A stretch of 64,000 bases of DNA. Source: an uncultured Eubacteriales bacterium (lineage in GTDB: Bacteria > Bacillota > Clostridia > Lachnospirales > Lachnospiraceae). Positions 36,151 through 43,597 of the stretch are shown piece after piece. Position numbers and translations under genes: made by a program. Numbering within the stretch: the first letter of the stretch is position 1; each line of letters begins with the position of its first letter. The stretch is from NCBI GenBank assembly GCA_900319795.1, contig ONPU01000001.1:124001-188000 (forward strand), in the 5' to 3' direction. Under the pieces are notes generated by a model that was given only the letters and a program-made list of their open reading frames with translations, searched no databases and had not been told where the DNA came from.

Positions 36151-36951
36151 ATGCAAAATGGGAAGAAGAAATTATCACTGATACTCCTCATCACCCTTAT
36201 GCTATGCCTCACAGCGGCCGTTCCGGCAAATGCGAAAACGAAGGGCTATGTAAAGGCATACAAAGCTTTACTTGAAAAGGGTGAAATCTCGATCACGACG
36301 GTATACAGATATATCGACGATTACGGGAAGATCTCCCAGGAAGAACCCGATACAGAAAAGTTCAAGATTTCCGGCTTTCGTCTCCTGAATATTGACCGCA
36401 AAGGTACTCCCGAGATGGTGCTGCAGCTTCAATACGATGGTGACAATACCTCTAAATCAGCATGTGTAGTTGCCTACAAAGGAGGAAAAGCTGTCGTCCT
36501 GAAAAGTAATAATTCCGGTTCTTCCACTTTTACTTTTGGAAAAGCGTCCTATCATAGGGATAAGAACGGCAAATCCAATTATGACGCGGTGCAGAAGAAG
36601 GTAAACAACAGCTTCTATTACAGCAAAGCTCAAAAAGCGCTTTATGCAGAGCAGAAATATTCGGATGACTACAATTTTGATTCCAAAGGCAAGCGCTATT
36701 CGGACAGCCAGATTTTCAAATATCTGTATACGATCAAATCCGGCACGCTTCTGGAGAAAAGATACTGCAGCAAGAGCACCAGTCAGAGAGGGTATCGGTT
36801 CTATTCTGTACGGGACAACGGCAATAAGACCCGCCAGAGCTATTATGACGCGAAACTCTACAAGAATTACAATAAAAAATACTTCGGCAAGCTGAAAAAA
36901 TACACTTACTATAAACTCACTGCGACGAACATCAAGAAGTATGTCAAATAA
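36151..36951 (+). CDS. Secreted protein of unknown function (paralog 1)
   Basis: 266 aa from ATG 36151 (AAAGGAGAAGG just upstream); a TTG at 36127 is less likely. Signal peptide about residues 1-30 with cleavage after ANA. The mature part is rich in Lys, Tyr and Ser and carries ISGFRLLNIDRKGTPEMVLQL, which resembles the degenerate DxNGDGxPEL Asp loop common in Clostridia secreted proteins. No catalytic motif. It shares layout with the next gene (KAYKALLEKG versus KLYKKFLSKG, NIDRKGTPEM versus NLDQKGAPEL), so the two are tandem paralogs. Confidence 0.8.
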   Translation: MQNGKKKLSLILLITLMLCLTAAVPANAKTKGYVKAYKALLEKGEISITTVYRYIDDYGKISQEEPDTEKFKISGFRLLNIDRKGTPEMVLQLQYDGDNTSKSACVVAYKGGKAVVLKSNNSGSSTFTFGKASYHRDKNGKSNYDAVQKKVNNSFYYSKAQKALYAEQKYSDDYNFDSKGKRYSDSQIFKYLYTIKSGTLLEKRYCSKSTSQRGYRFYSVRDNGNKTRQSYYDAKLYKNYNKKYFGKLKKYTYYKLTATNIKKYVK

Positions 36952-36969
36952 GAAAGGAGAGCGCGGATC

Positions 36970-37650
36970 ATGAAGAATTTTAAAAACAAACTGAGTCTGA
37001 TCGCTATTCTTGCCCTCTCAATGGTGATGCTTTTTGCGGTTCCCGCAGAAGCGAAAACAGCGAAATACAAAAAACTGTATAAAAAATTCCTTTCCAAAGG
37101 AGCTTATACCATTACCGATACCTATTACCGCATGAATTCCAGAACGGGAAAATATCAGAAGGCCACAACGAAAACCAAATTAAAAATATCCAAATACGCT
37201 GTTATAAACCTCGATCAGAAAGGCGCTCCGGAACTTCTTCTTTTCTCGAAGTATTACAGCGGGAAGAATGCTTATAATCCCAATGCCTACAATGCTTCAG
37301 TGGCCTATATAAAGGGAAATAAAGTCAAAATTGCTCCTTTCTCGGAATATGTAATAAAAGCAGGCAAGAAGTCTTATAAGAATACTCTCTATTCTGAATA
37401 TTTCACACTCCGCGAGAATGCGGTTCGCTTCTCCGCCGGAACAAAGACACTTCTTTGCAATTCCTCTTATTTCTATTATGATACCGATATGAAAAAGGTT
37501 ATCAAAGAGGAATACGAAGGCTATTACACATATAAATCCGGAAAGATGACCTATTTCGAAGGGGACGAATCAAAAATAGACAAGACAGGATTTAAGAAGA
37601 TCGGACTGCTCGCGAATTCCAAAAAGAACAGGAATAAGTCTTTTAAGTGA
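36970..37650 (+). CDS. Secreted protein of unknown function (paralog 2)
   Basis: 226 aa, AAAGGAGA before ATG (18-bp gap to the first paralog). Signal peptide about 1-29 ending AEA. The mature chain is very basic (many KKxYKK and KSxKNT runs) with the NLDQKGAPELLLFSKYY block matching paralog 1. It might bind the anionic wall, but no domain is recognised. It is the last + strand gene before the orientation change and is closed by a strong terminator. Confidence 0.8.
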   Translation: MKNFKNKLSLIAILALSMVMLFAVPAEAKTAKYKKLYKKFLSKGAYTITDTYYRMNSRTGKYQKATTKTKLKISKYAVINLDQKGAPELLLFSKYYSGKNAYNPNAYNASVAYIKGNKVKIAPFSEYVIKAGKKSYKNTLYSEYFTLRENAVRFSAGTKTLLCNSSYFYYDTDMKKVIKEEYEGYYTYKSGKMTYFEGDESKIDKTGFKKIGLLANSKKNRNKSFK

Positions 37651-37671
37651 GAAGAAGCATAAATCTGTATT

Positions 37672-37716
37672 AAAAAGAGAACCTTACGGCTTTAGATGCC
37701 TTAGGGTTCTCTTTTT
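37672..37716. terminator. Bidirectional terminator at the convergence point
   Basis: AAAAAGAGAACC (37672-37683) pairs perfectly with GGTTCTCTTTTT (37705-37716); the loop adds GGC/GCC pairing. The A/T flanks give a U tract in both directions, serving the + strand secreted gene and the - strand recombinase. Confidence 0.85.
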
Positions 37717-37758
37717 GGTATATTTTTTTAAAAACTGCATTAGTTTTTGGTAAAATAG

Positions 37759-37769
37759 TTATGTAAATT
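37759..37769 (+). other. Possible dif/Xer half-site
   Basis: TTATGTAAATT differs at one base from the right (XerD) arm TTATGTAAACT of the Bacillota dif consensus as I recall it. The 17 bases to its left (AGTTTTTGGTA arm, AAATAG centre) match the left arm poorly. It overlaps the recombinase stop codon at the gene-orientation switch. Confidence 0.2.
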
Positions 37770-38844
37770 AATCCTTGCGAAGATGTACAGCGGAGGCGGC
37801 AGAGCGCCGGCGGTCGTCATCCATAGCCGCGTAATGACGCCTGGTTGTATCGACATTTTTATGTCCAAGCACATCCGCCACAAGATAGATGTCCCCGGTT
37901 TCCCTGTAGAGGGCAGTGCCATAAGTACTCCGAAGCTTATGCGGTGTAATATGCTTCGTTGTCGTCACGGCAGATGCGTATTTCTCCACGAGATTCTCCA
38001 CAGACCGTACGTTCATCCGTTTTCTCTGCGCGGAATAGAAGAGTGCGTGCTCGTGGCCGGGCGCCGGAGCAATGCCGGCACGGATCTCCAGATAGTTTTT
38101 TAATGCCTGCTCAACTTCCGGACCGAAATACACGTAGGCTTCATTTCCGCCTTTTCGTACAACCTTAATCCGGTTTTCGCGAAAATCGACATCCTCCAGA
38201 TCAAGGCCCACACATTCCGAGACACGGATTCCCGTCCCGAGCAGAAGAGTAATCAATGCGAGATCCCGCTCACGGGTCTTTTTATAATAGGTCAGGGCCT
38301 GGCCTTTTAATGTGCTGCCGCAATTTTCGATATATTCCAGAAGGGCAGCGACTTCACCCGCGTCCAGCCGGACAATCGTTTTTTCATGGATTTTCGGCAT
38401 GTCGATGAGGACCGTCGGATTCGTGCTCAGCATCTCATGTTTGAAATAGAAGGCGTAGAAGCTCCTCAGAGAGGACATTTTGCGTTTCAGGCCTCGTTCC
38501 CCGTTTGTGGTAAGAGAAGCGCTCTGGGACGCGCTGCGGCCGTTCTGATAGAGTTTCAGATATTCCATATATTCGATGAGATCCTGGGCAGTCACGTGAT
38601 CCAGATCCGAAAGAGTAAAATCCTTCAGTTCGTAATTTTTATACACCGGATTGTTTTCCCTGAGGAAATTCAGGAAGACACGTATATCATAGGCATATGA
38701 AATACGCGTTTTGGTGGAAGTCGTCGCTTCGGCAGCCCGGAAATAATCCTTTGCGAACGGTGGAAGTTCAGACAGAACCTCCCGCAGGCGGAGGATATTG
38801 TTCATATCGGTCTGGTCGTGGTAGGTGAGTCGTTTATTTGCCAT
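37768..38844 (-). CDS. Tyrosine recombinase, XerS-like
   Basis: 358 aa, AGAGGT about 8 bp before ATG. N-terminal SAM-like core-binding domain (about 15-165) and C-terminal catalytic domain with the pentad: Arg in LLLGTGIRVSECVGLDLEDV, Lys in VVRKGGNEAYVYF, HKLRSTYGT (His/Arg), LGHKNVDTT (His) and RRHYAAM (nucleophile Tyr). The RERDLALITLLLGTGIRVSE segment and overall size resemble XerS, the single-protein chromosome-dimer resolvase of streptococci. No phage or conjugation genes adjoin it. It sits where gene direction changes from + to -. Confidence 0.85.
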   Translation of the reverse strand: MANKRLTYHDQTDMNNILRLREVLSELPPFAKDYFRAAEATTSTKTRISYAYDIRVFLNFLRENNPVYKNYELKDFTLSDLDHVTAQDLIEYMEYLKLYQNGRSASQSASLTTNGERGLKRKMSSLRSFYAFYFKHEMLSTNPTVLIDMPKIHEKTIVRLDAGEVAALLEYIENCGSTLKGQALTYYKKTRERDLALITLLLGTGIRVSECVGLDLEDVDFRENRIKVVRKGGNEAYVYFGPEVEQALKNYLEIRAGIAPAPGHEHALFYSAQRKRMNVRSVENLVEKYASAVTTTKHITPHKLRSTYGTALYRETGDIYLVADVLGHKNVDTTRRHYAAMDDDRRRSAASAVHLRKD

Positions 38845-38913
38845 TAATCGTACCTCTGATGTATTCTGCAGATCTATTCGCCAAACCGCAGTTTAACGAA
38901 GAGATTGAGCGGT

Positions 38914-38942
38914 GAAAAATGGGCGGGTGCCGCGACACCCGC
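38914..38942 (-). terminator. Terminator of the FN3-like gene
   Basis: On the - strand the stem GCGGGTG/CACCCGC (38936-38942 with 38923-38929) with a 6-nt loop is followed by CCCATTTTTC. It ends transcription 18 bp after the stop codon. Confidence 0.75.
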
Positions 38943-38959
38943 TTGAATTGCTGTAAGAA

Positions 38960-39928
38960 TCAAAGCCAATTTCTGCTGGAGCTGCCTACTCTCCAATAAT
39001 ATTCACTGCCGCTTGGATAAGTGACGCCCTTTACCTTCTTATTGGTAACCACATAGCAATAATACTTTTTCTTTTTGCTGATCTTTTTCTTGTTGAACTT
39101 CTTAATGGTAACGCTGGACTTCTTTGCGCTGACCGTTTTAACTTTCTTGTATCCGCTCTTAGCCTTTGTTGAGATATAGATGCTGTAGCTTGTTGCTCCG
39201 TCTACTTTCTCCCATTTGATCTTCAGCTTGCTTCCGGATCTTTTGAACGATTTGATTGTCGGTGATGTGAAAAGATACGCCGAGTCAGACCAGGGTCCGT
39301 AGAATTTCTTTCCGTTTAACTCTGTATAAGCACGTACCCGGAACGTATACATTTTGCTGTTGGAAATTCTTTTCCCGTTATTGAGCTTTCCAAGTGAATA
39401 TGACGGTTTCGTAGATCTGTACGCTGTATCAGATTTCACAAGTTTGCCTTTGCTGCTGAAAGCCTGAACCTCATAGCCCTTTGCGCACGGAACCTGGTTC
39501 CAGCCGATATCGGAAGCCAGTGCGTAGACCCACCATCTTTGCTGCTTGACACCTGTCACTTTTGTAGGAAGCGTCGTTGCATCATACAGCGATCCTACAG
39601 AGGAATTATAAGTTCTGCCTGATGATTTATAGTCGTACTTAACCATGATATACTTCACCGATCCTGCCGCAGCCGGAACATTATAGCTAGTGGCCGTCGC
39701 TGGAAGTTTGGCGATTTGTTTTGCCGAATTGTAATCATTACCGGCGAATACATAGTAAGCCGTAACAGTGCCATAAGAAGGCTTATCCCATTTGATCGGA
39801 ATCGACGTTGCCTTCACGCCGGTCTGTGTAATGCCGTATGCAAAAGCGCTGACAGTGAAACCAATACTGAGAATGAAACTAAGAATCAAAATGCCGATCG
39901 ATTTCCGGACCCAACTTTCTCTTTTCAT
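38960..39928 (-). CDS. Secreted fibronectin type III-like protein (paralog A)
   Basis: 322 aa, AAGGAGGA before ATG. Signal peptide about 1-30 ending AFA. Three beta-sandwich-like repeats of FN3 type: about 31-110, 115-220 (GYEVQAFSSKGKL, YTFRVRAYTELNGKKFYGPWSD) and 225-310 (IKSFKRSGSKLKIKWEKVDGATSYSIYIST). The last repeat ends in a Lys-rich KKKISKKKKYYCYVV stretch. The repeat closely resembles the gene at 41001-41909 (KIKWEKVDGATSYSIY versus TLKWRKVKGATKYIVY). Probably an extracellular binding protein; ligand unknown. Confidence 0.85.
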   Translation of the reverse strand: MKRESWVRKSIGILILSFILSIGFTVSAFAYGITQTGVKATSIPIKWDKPSYGTVTAYYVFAGNDYNSAKQIAKLPATATSYNVPAAAGSVKYIMVKYDYKSSGRTYNSSVGSLYDATTLPTKVTGVKQQRWWVYALASDIGWNQVPCAKGYEVQAFSSKGKLVKSDTAYRSTKPSYSLGKLNNGKRISNSKMYTFRVRAYTELNGKKFYGPWSDSAYLFTSPTIKSFKRSGSKLKIKWEKVDGATSYSIYISTKAKSGYKKVKTVSAKKSSVTIKKFNKKKISKKKKYYCYVVTNKKVKGVTYPSGSEYYWRVGSSSRNWL

Positions 39929-39971
39929 GTTATTTCCTCCTTGAAAAAGTCGAAATCAATATTGTGATTTC

Positions 39972-40001
39972 ATTATATCTTAATCGTTTTCGAGAGGTCA
40001 A
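39972..40001 (-). promoter_or_regulatory. Promoter of the FN3-like gene (paralog A)
   Basis: On the - strand: -35 TTGACC (39996-40001), 18-bp spacer, -10 TATAAT (39972-39977). It fires away from lexA in the divergent intergenic region. Confidence 0.75.
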
Positions 40002-40032
40002 CACAATAATTGCTTTTTTATTGTATAAAAAA

Positions 40033-40069
40033 CGCCTGTCCCAAGGGGTTTTGGGAAAAAGGACAGGCG
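40033..40069 (+). other. Stable hairpin in the lexA upstream region
   Basis: CGCCTGTCC (40033-40041) pairs perfectly with GGACAGGCG (40061-40069); the loop contains a further CCC/GGG. No T run follows on the + strand (it reads ATAAAGG). On the - strand the bases after the stem are GTTTTTTATAC, which could serve as a U tract for transcripts running toward the FN3 gene. Confidence 0.5.
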
Positions 40070-40089
40070 ATAAAGGGGACCTATTCAAC

Positions 40090-40105
40090 GAGAACGTGTG
40101 TTCTC
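40090..40105. promoter_or_regulatory. LexA (SOS) box 1, perfect palindrome
   Basis: GAGAACGTGTGTTCTC is a 16-bp palindrome containing the GAAC-N4-GTTC core of Gram-positive LexA/DinR boxes. It is the farthest from lexA of the three candidates. Confidence 0.75.
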
Positions 40106-40126
40106 TATGGTCCTTATTATAAGATC

Positions 40127-40140
40127 AGAACATACGTTTG
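40127..40140. promoter_or_regulatory. LexA (SOS) box 2
   Basis: AGAACATACGTTTG matches the CGAACRNRYGTTYG-type consensus at nearly every position. Confidence 0.7.
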
Positions 40141-40152
40141 TCAAGCAAAAAT

Positions 40153-40179
40153 CGAACATATATTCCGAAAATATGTTTG
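40153..40179. promoter_or_regulatory. LexA (SOS) box 3 region overlapping the lexA promoter
   Basis: CGAACATATATTCC (40153-40166) is directly followed by CGAAAATATGTTTG (40166-40179). The second has the CGAA...GTTTG ends of an SOS box and overlaps the proposed -35, so LexA bound here would block its own promoter. Confidence 0.6.
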
Positions 40180-40205
40180 TGTGGTCGGGAAATCTGTGTT
40201 ACTAT
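40177..40205 (+). promoter_or_regulatory. Probable lexA promoter
   Basis: -35 TTGTGT (40177-40182), 17-bp spacer, -10 TACTAT (40200-40205). The -35 overlaps SOS box 3 and leaves a leader of about 40 nt. Confidence 0.55.
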
Positions 40206-40251
40206 AGATTCAAATCAATCTATTTCTAAGGATTTTATGGAGCTGAATCTT

Positions 40252-40878
40252 ATGTCAAAAGGAAAACTCTCACCCAAACAGGAAGAAATCCTGAACTATA
40301 TCAAAGATGAAATCCTGGATCACGGATATCCGCCGGCAGTCCGCGATATCTGCGAAGCTGTCCACCTCAAATCCACATCCTCTGTGCACGCACACCTGTC
40401 CGCGCTGGAGAATAAAGGTTATATCCGAAGGGATCCGACAAAGCCCAGGGCAATCGAAATCATCGACGAGGATTTTAATCTGTCCAGACGGGAACTGGCC
40501 AACGTTCCGGTTGTCGGTACCGTTGCGGCCGGACAGCCCCTTCTTGCGGAACAGAATATCGACTACTACTTCCCTCTTCCGGTGGAATTTATGCCGAATA
40601 AACAGACCTTCCTTCTGAAGGTACACGGAGACAGCATGATCAATGCCGGTATTTTTGACGGAGACCTGGTTCTGGTTATGGAACAAAATACGGCTTCCAA
40701 CGGAGAGATCATCGTTGCCTTACTCGAAGACGGCGCGACTGTAAAGACCTTTTTCAAGGAAAAGGACAGAGTCCGTCTGCAGCCTGAAAATGACACCATG
40801 GAACCGATTTATTCGGATGACGTCACAATCCTCGGCAAGGTCATCGGCGTATTCCGTTTTATGGATCATCGTTTCTGA
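40252..40878 (+). CDS. lexA: SOS repressor LexA
   Basis: 208 aa from ATG 40252 (GGAG 9 bp upstream); ATG 40237 in frame, with AAGGA upstream, would add MELNL. Winged-helix DNA-binding domain about 1-70 (GYPPAVRDICEAVHLKSTSSVHAHL). The self-cleavage site is Ala93-Gly94 (TVAAGQP), the nucleophile Ser128 (HGDSMINAG) and the base Lys165 (ATVKTFF). It represses DNA-repair genes until activated RecA triggers autocleavage. Three upstream SOS boxes indicate autoregulation. It is a + strand gene among - strand neighbours. Confidence 0.96.
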   Translation: MSKGKLSPKQEEILNYIKDEILDHGYPPAVRDICEAVHLKSTSSVHAHLSALENKGYIRRDPTKPRAIEIIDEDFNLSRRELANVPVVGTVAAGQPLLAEQNIDYYFPLPVEFMPNKQTFLLKVHGDSMINAGIFDGDLVLVMEQNTASNGEIIVALLEDGATVKTFFKEKDRVRLQPENDTMEPIYSDDVTILGKVIGVFRFMDHRF

Positions 40879-40916
40879 GAAATGATTTCTATGGACGCCT
40901 GAAACAAGAAACCGGC

Positions 40917-40953
40917 AAAAAAGAGGTTTTCCTGCAGAAGGAGAACCTCTTTT
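40917..40953. terminator. Bidirectional terminator between lexA and the FN3-like gene
   Basis: AAAAAGAGGTTTTCC on the left pairs with GGAGAACCTCTTTT on the right around a small GCAGA-type loop, with A/T runs on both flanks. It serves the convergent lexA (+) and FN3-like paralog B (-) genes. Confidence 0.85.
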
Positions 40954-41000
40954 ATCGTGATCATGGATATTTAAAATGAAATTGTCTGTGAAAGACTCTG

Positions 41001-41909
41001 TCAGGCCTTTCCGTACCAGAAGATCGTATGAGCGCTGGTGATCTTGGTACTGCCCTTCTTGTAATAAGCAACGACGTACAGGTAGTAATTCTTGTCTTTA
41101 ACGAGCTTCTTTCCTTTTACCTTTTTGACGGTATAGCTCGACTTTTTCTTGGAGAGCGTTGCGATCTTCTTATATCCTTTATTCTTCTTTGTGGATCCGT
41201 ATACGATATATTTCGTAGCGCCTTTTACTTTTCTCCATTTTAAAGTCACACTGTCACGGGTACTGTTCCAGGTACCGCTGATTAACGCGGGCTGAGGAAC
41301 GATCGTCTCCGTATGCCACGGACCATACAGCTTCTTCTTGTTATTGGAAAGGACATAGCCGCGGACCTTGAACGTATAGATGGTCGAAGACGGCGCTTTT
41401 GCTTTGAAACCGAGCTTTTTGGATGTTCCGGAAGCTACTTTCTTATTGCCTTTCAAAAGCTGCCACTGATACCCTTCCAGGCATTTGTACTGCTGCTTCT
41501 TCCAGCGGATCATCCCTTTTGTTCCGTCTATGGACCAGGAGTACGCCTTCCAGCCGGTCATTTCACCCGGGACGGAAGAAACATTGATCGATTTGCAGGT
41601 GGCAATCTGAGAACCTGTGTGATCATATGCGGAGACAAAGCACTGAAGTGACTGGTCCGCATTCTTCAAATCCAAAGTGACACTGTTTTTATCGACAATC
41701 TTGGTTTCAACACCGATCACATCGTTATAGTATTTGACAATATAACTGCGCGCGCCGGAGTAGGAATCCCAGGAAAGATCGATTGTATACTGGGAACCGC
41801 CGGTCTGAACAAAATTCGTGATGGTTCCCATTGCCTTTGCCGGAACGCTGATTCCAAGCATGAGAGTCAGTATTGAGACAGAAAAAAGTATTTTCCTAAT
41901 GAATTTCAT
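41001..41909 (-). CDS. Secreted fibronectin type III-like protein (paralog B)
   Basis: 302 aa, GGAGGT before ATG. Signal peptide about 1-26 ending AKA. Three FN3-like repeats (about 28-105, 115-205, 210-295); the last two contain YTFKVRGYVLSNNKKKLYGPWH and TLKWRKVKGATKYIVYGSTK, parallel to paralog A on the other side of lexA. Lys-rich C-terminus. Own promoter and terminator, so it is a single-gene unit. Function unknown. Confidence 0.85.
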   Translation of the reverse strand: MKFIRKILFSVSILTLMLGISVPAKAMGTITNFVQTGGSQYTIDLSWDSYSGARSYIVKYYNDVIGVETKIVDKNSVTLDLKNADQSLQCFVSAYDHTGSQIATCKSINVSSVPGEMTGWKAYSWSIDGTKGMIRWKKQQYKCLEGYQWQLLKGNKKVASGTSKKLGFKAKAPSSTIYTFKVRGYVLSNNKKKLYGPWHTETIVPQPALISGTWNSTRDSVTLKWRKVKGATKYIVYGSTKKNKGYKKIATLSKKKSSYTVKKVKGKKLVKDKNYYLYVVAYYKKGSTKITSAHTIFWYGKA

Positions 41910-41984
41910 GTTTTACCTCCATTCATACAGGCCTTAAAAGGCCAAAGGCAGGAAAGGTTGTGCTTTGATCTGTATGTGGGACAT

Positions 41985-42013
41985 ATTATAGCGCTGAAAT
42001 GCCGTCAGTGCAA
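41985..42013 (-). promoter_or_regulatory. Promoter of the FN3-like gene (paralog B)
   Basis: On the - strand: -35 TTGCAC (42008-42013), 17-bp spacer, -10 TATAAT (41985-41990). The leader of about 70 nt contains a short GGCCTT/AAGGCC hairpin near 41932-41945. Confidence 0.8.
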
Positions 42014-42036
42014 GATTTCCAACCAGGATCGGCCGA

Positions 42037-43533
42037 TCAGGCTTTCTGCTTCTTTTCTTCCGGAAGTGATTCTGAAAGGTCCGGCTTCTTCCTGACTTTC
42101 TCTTTTTGCTCCGTCTTCCTGTGATTGGCTTCTTTATGAAGATAATCCGCGGTACCGTTAATCAGGGCGTCTTCTTCCTCAATCTGATCCATCGTCATGT
42201 CCCATGAGTTTTCCTCCAATGGCTCATCATAGGAGGTCACAATCTCATCTCTTTTACGGATCAGGTCATAGATGCCTTTTTCTTCATCGTTGAAATCGTT
42301 TGTAATAATTTCCTTATTTTTCGGATTGATCTCCCTCAGATAATGATAGGATTCGATATCTCCCGGAAGTCCCTTTTCCTTCATGCGTCTCAGGATCCGG
42401 CTCTGCATGACAGCCACGATCACGGCAGTGCAGGGAACACCGATAATCATTCCCGTCACTCCGAAGAAACCGCCTCCGATCAGAATGGCCAGGATTACCA
42501 GATAGCTGGATACACCTACGGAGTCGCCGAGAATTCTGGGGCCGATCACATTGCCGTCGATCTGCTGCAATACCAGAATAAAAATGATAAAAATCAGCGA
42601 TTTGATCGGACTGGTCACGAAAATCAGAAATACACAGGGAATAGCTCCGAGGAACGGACCGAAAAACGGAATGACGTTCGTCACGCCGATCACTACCGAG
42701 ATCAGAAGCGTATAAGGCATATTCATGATGGAACAGCCTACATAAGTAATCAGTCCGATAATCGCCGAGTCGATGAATTTTCCGATGATAAAGCCGCCGA
42801 ATTTCTCGTCAATGAAGCGGATGCTGAACAGAATTCTGTTCCCCATCTGAATCGAGAACAGGGAATAGATCAGGCGTTTAAAACGGGCGGCATGTGCTTC
42901 CCTGGCACACATAATATAGATCGAAATGACGAGCCCAAGGAGCAGATTCCTGAAAAATGTCACGACAGAAACAACCTGGTTCGTCACATTGTTGGCAATG
43001 GAGTTGACCATGGGATTGAATTCCCTGATAAACCAGTCCTGAATTTTCCCCGCGTATTCCGTGATTAAGGATGTGGTTTGTTCATCGAATTCGGCATTAT
43101 TCTGGAATGTATTGTCAATAAAAGTGTTGATGGTATTCGCGTATTCCGGCACATTGTTGACAATGCTTCGGATACTTCTTAAGAGTTCCGGAACAACAAT
43201 GGACATGAGGCCGTAAATCAGGAACACCGCGATGGCGACCGCGAGGATGGTACAGATCAGGCGGATGGCTTTTTTGGCGCTTTTGCCGGGATTCCATGCG
43301 GTTTTGTGAATCAGCTTATAGGTGATATTTTCTATAAATGTCTCCTGAGGAATCAGAATATAGGCAATGATATATCCGTAGATAATCGGATTGAGAACGG
43401 AAAAAACCGTTTCCAGAGCGGAACCGAGCGTTGACATTCTGAAAATAAAGAAATAAAACAGCATACTCGCCGCTATTACGATAAATGCAGTTAGTCCGAT
43501 CTGTCTGTATTTCGGATCCTGATCCCATTTCAT
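42037..43533 (-). CDS. AI-2E family transporter (PerM/YdiK type)
   Basis: 498 aa from ATG 43533 (AGGGAG about 11 bp upstream); an in-frame ATG at 43557 would add eight residues. Seven to eight membrane segments with the central soluble region between the early pairs (VPELLRSIRSIVNNVPEYANTI), and the family motifs ISVVIGVTNVIPFFGPFLGAIP and QQIDGNVIGPRILGDSVGVSS. The last about 110 residues form a charged cytoplasmic tail. Family members export small molecules or Na+; the AI-2 link is not general. Confidence 0.9.
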   Translation of the reverse strand: MKWDQDPKYRQIGLTAFIVIAASMLFYFFIFRMSTLGSALETVFSVLNPIIYGYIIAYILIPQETFIENITYKLIHKTAWNPGKSAKKAIRLICTILAVAIAVFLIYGLMSIVVPELLRSIRSIVNNVPEYANTINTFIDNTFQNNAEFDEQTTSLITEYAGKIQDWFIREFNPMVNSIANNVTNQVVSVVTFFRNLLLGLVISIYIMCAREAHAARFKRLIYSLFSIQMGNRILFSIRFIDEKFGGFIIGKFIDSAIIGLITYVGCSIMNMPYTLLISVVIGVTNVIPFFGPFLGAIPCVFLIFVTSPIKSLIFIIFILVLQQIDGNVIGPRILGDSVGVSSYLVILAILIGGGFFGVTGMIIGVPCTAVIVAVMQSRILRRMKEKGLPGDIESYHYLREINPKNKEIITNDFNDEEKGIYDLIRKRDEIVTSYDEPLEENSWDMTMDQIEEEDALINGTADYLHKEANHRKTEQKEKVRKKPDLSESLPEEKKQKA

Positions 43534-43597
43534 CGGTACGTTTCTCCCTGAATACATGTAATTCTTAAGCTGTCAAAATCAAAAGCATTGTATAAGT

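Noticed and set aside
37768-38844. Integrase of a prophage or conjugative element
   Set aside because: No phage, relaxase or excision genes, no tRNA or direct-repeat ends; XerS-like length and motifs fit a chromosomal recombinase better.
40010-40207. 65-codon ORF upstream of lexA
   Set aside because: It runs through the hairpin, SOS boxes and promoter and has no ribosome-binding site.
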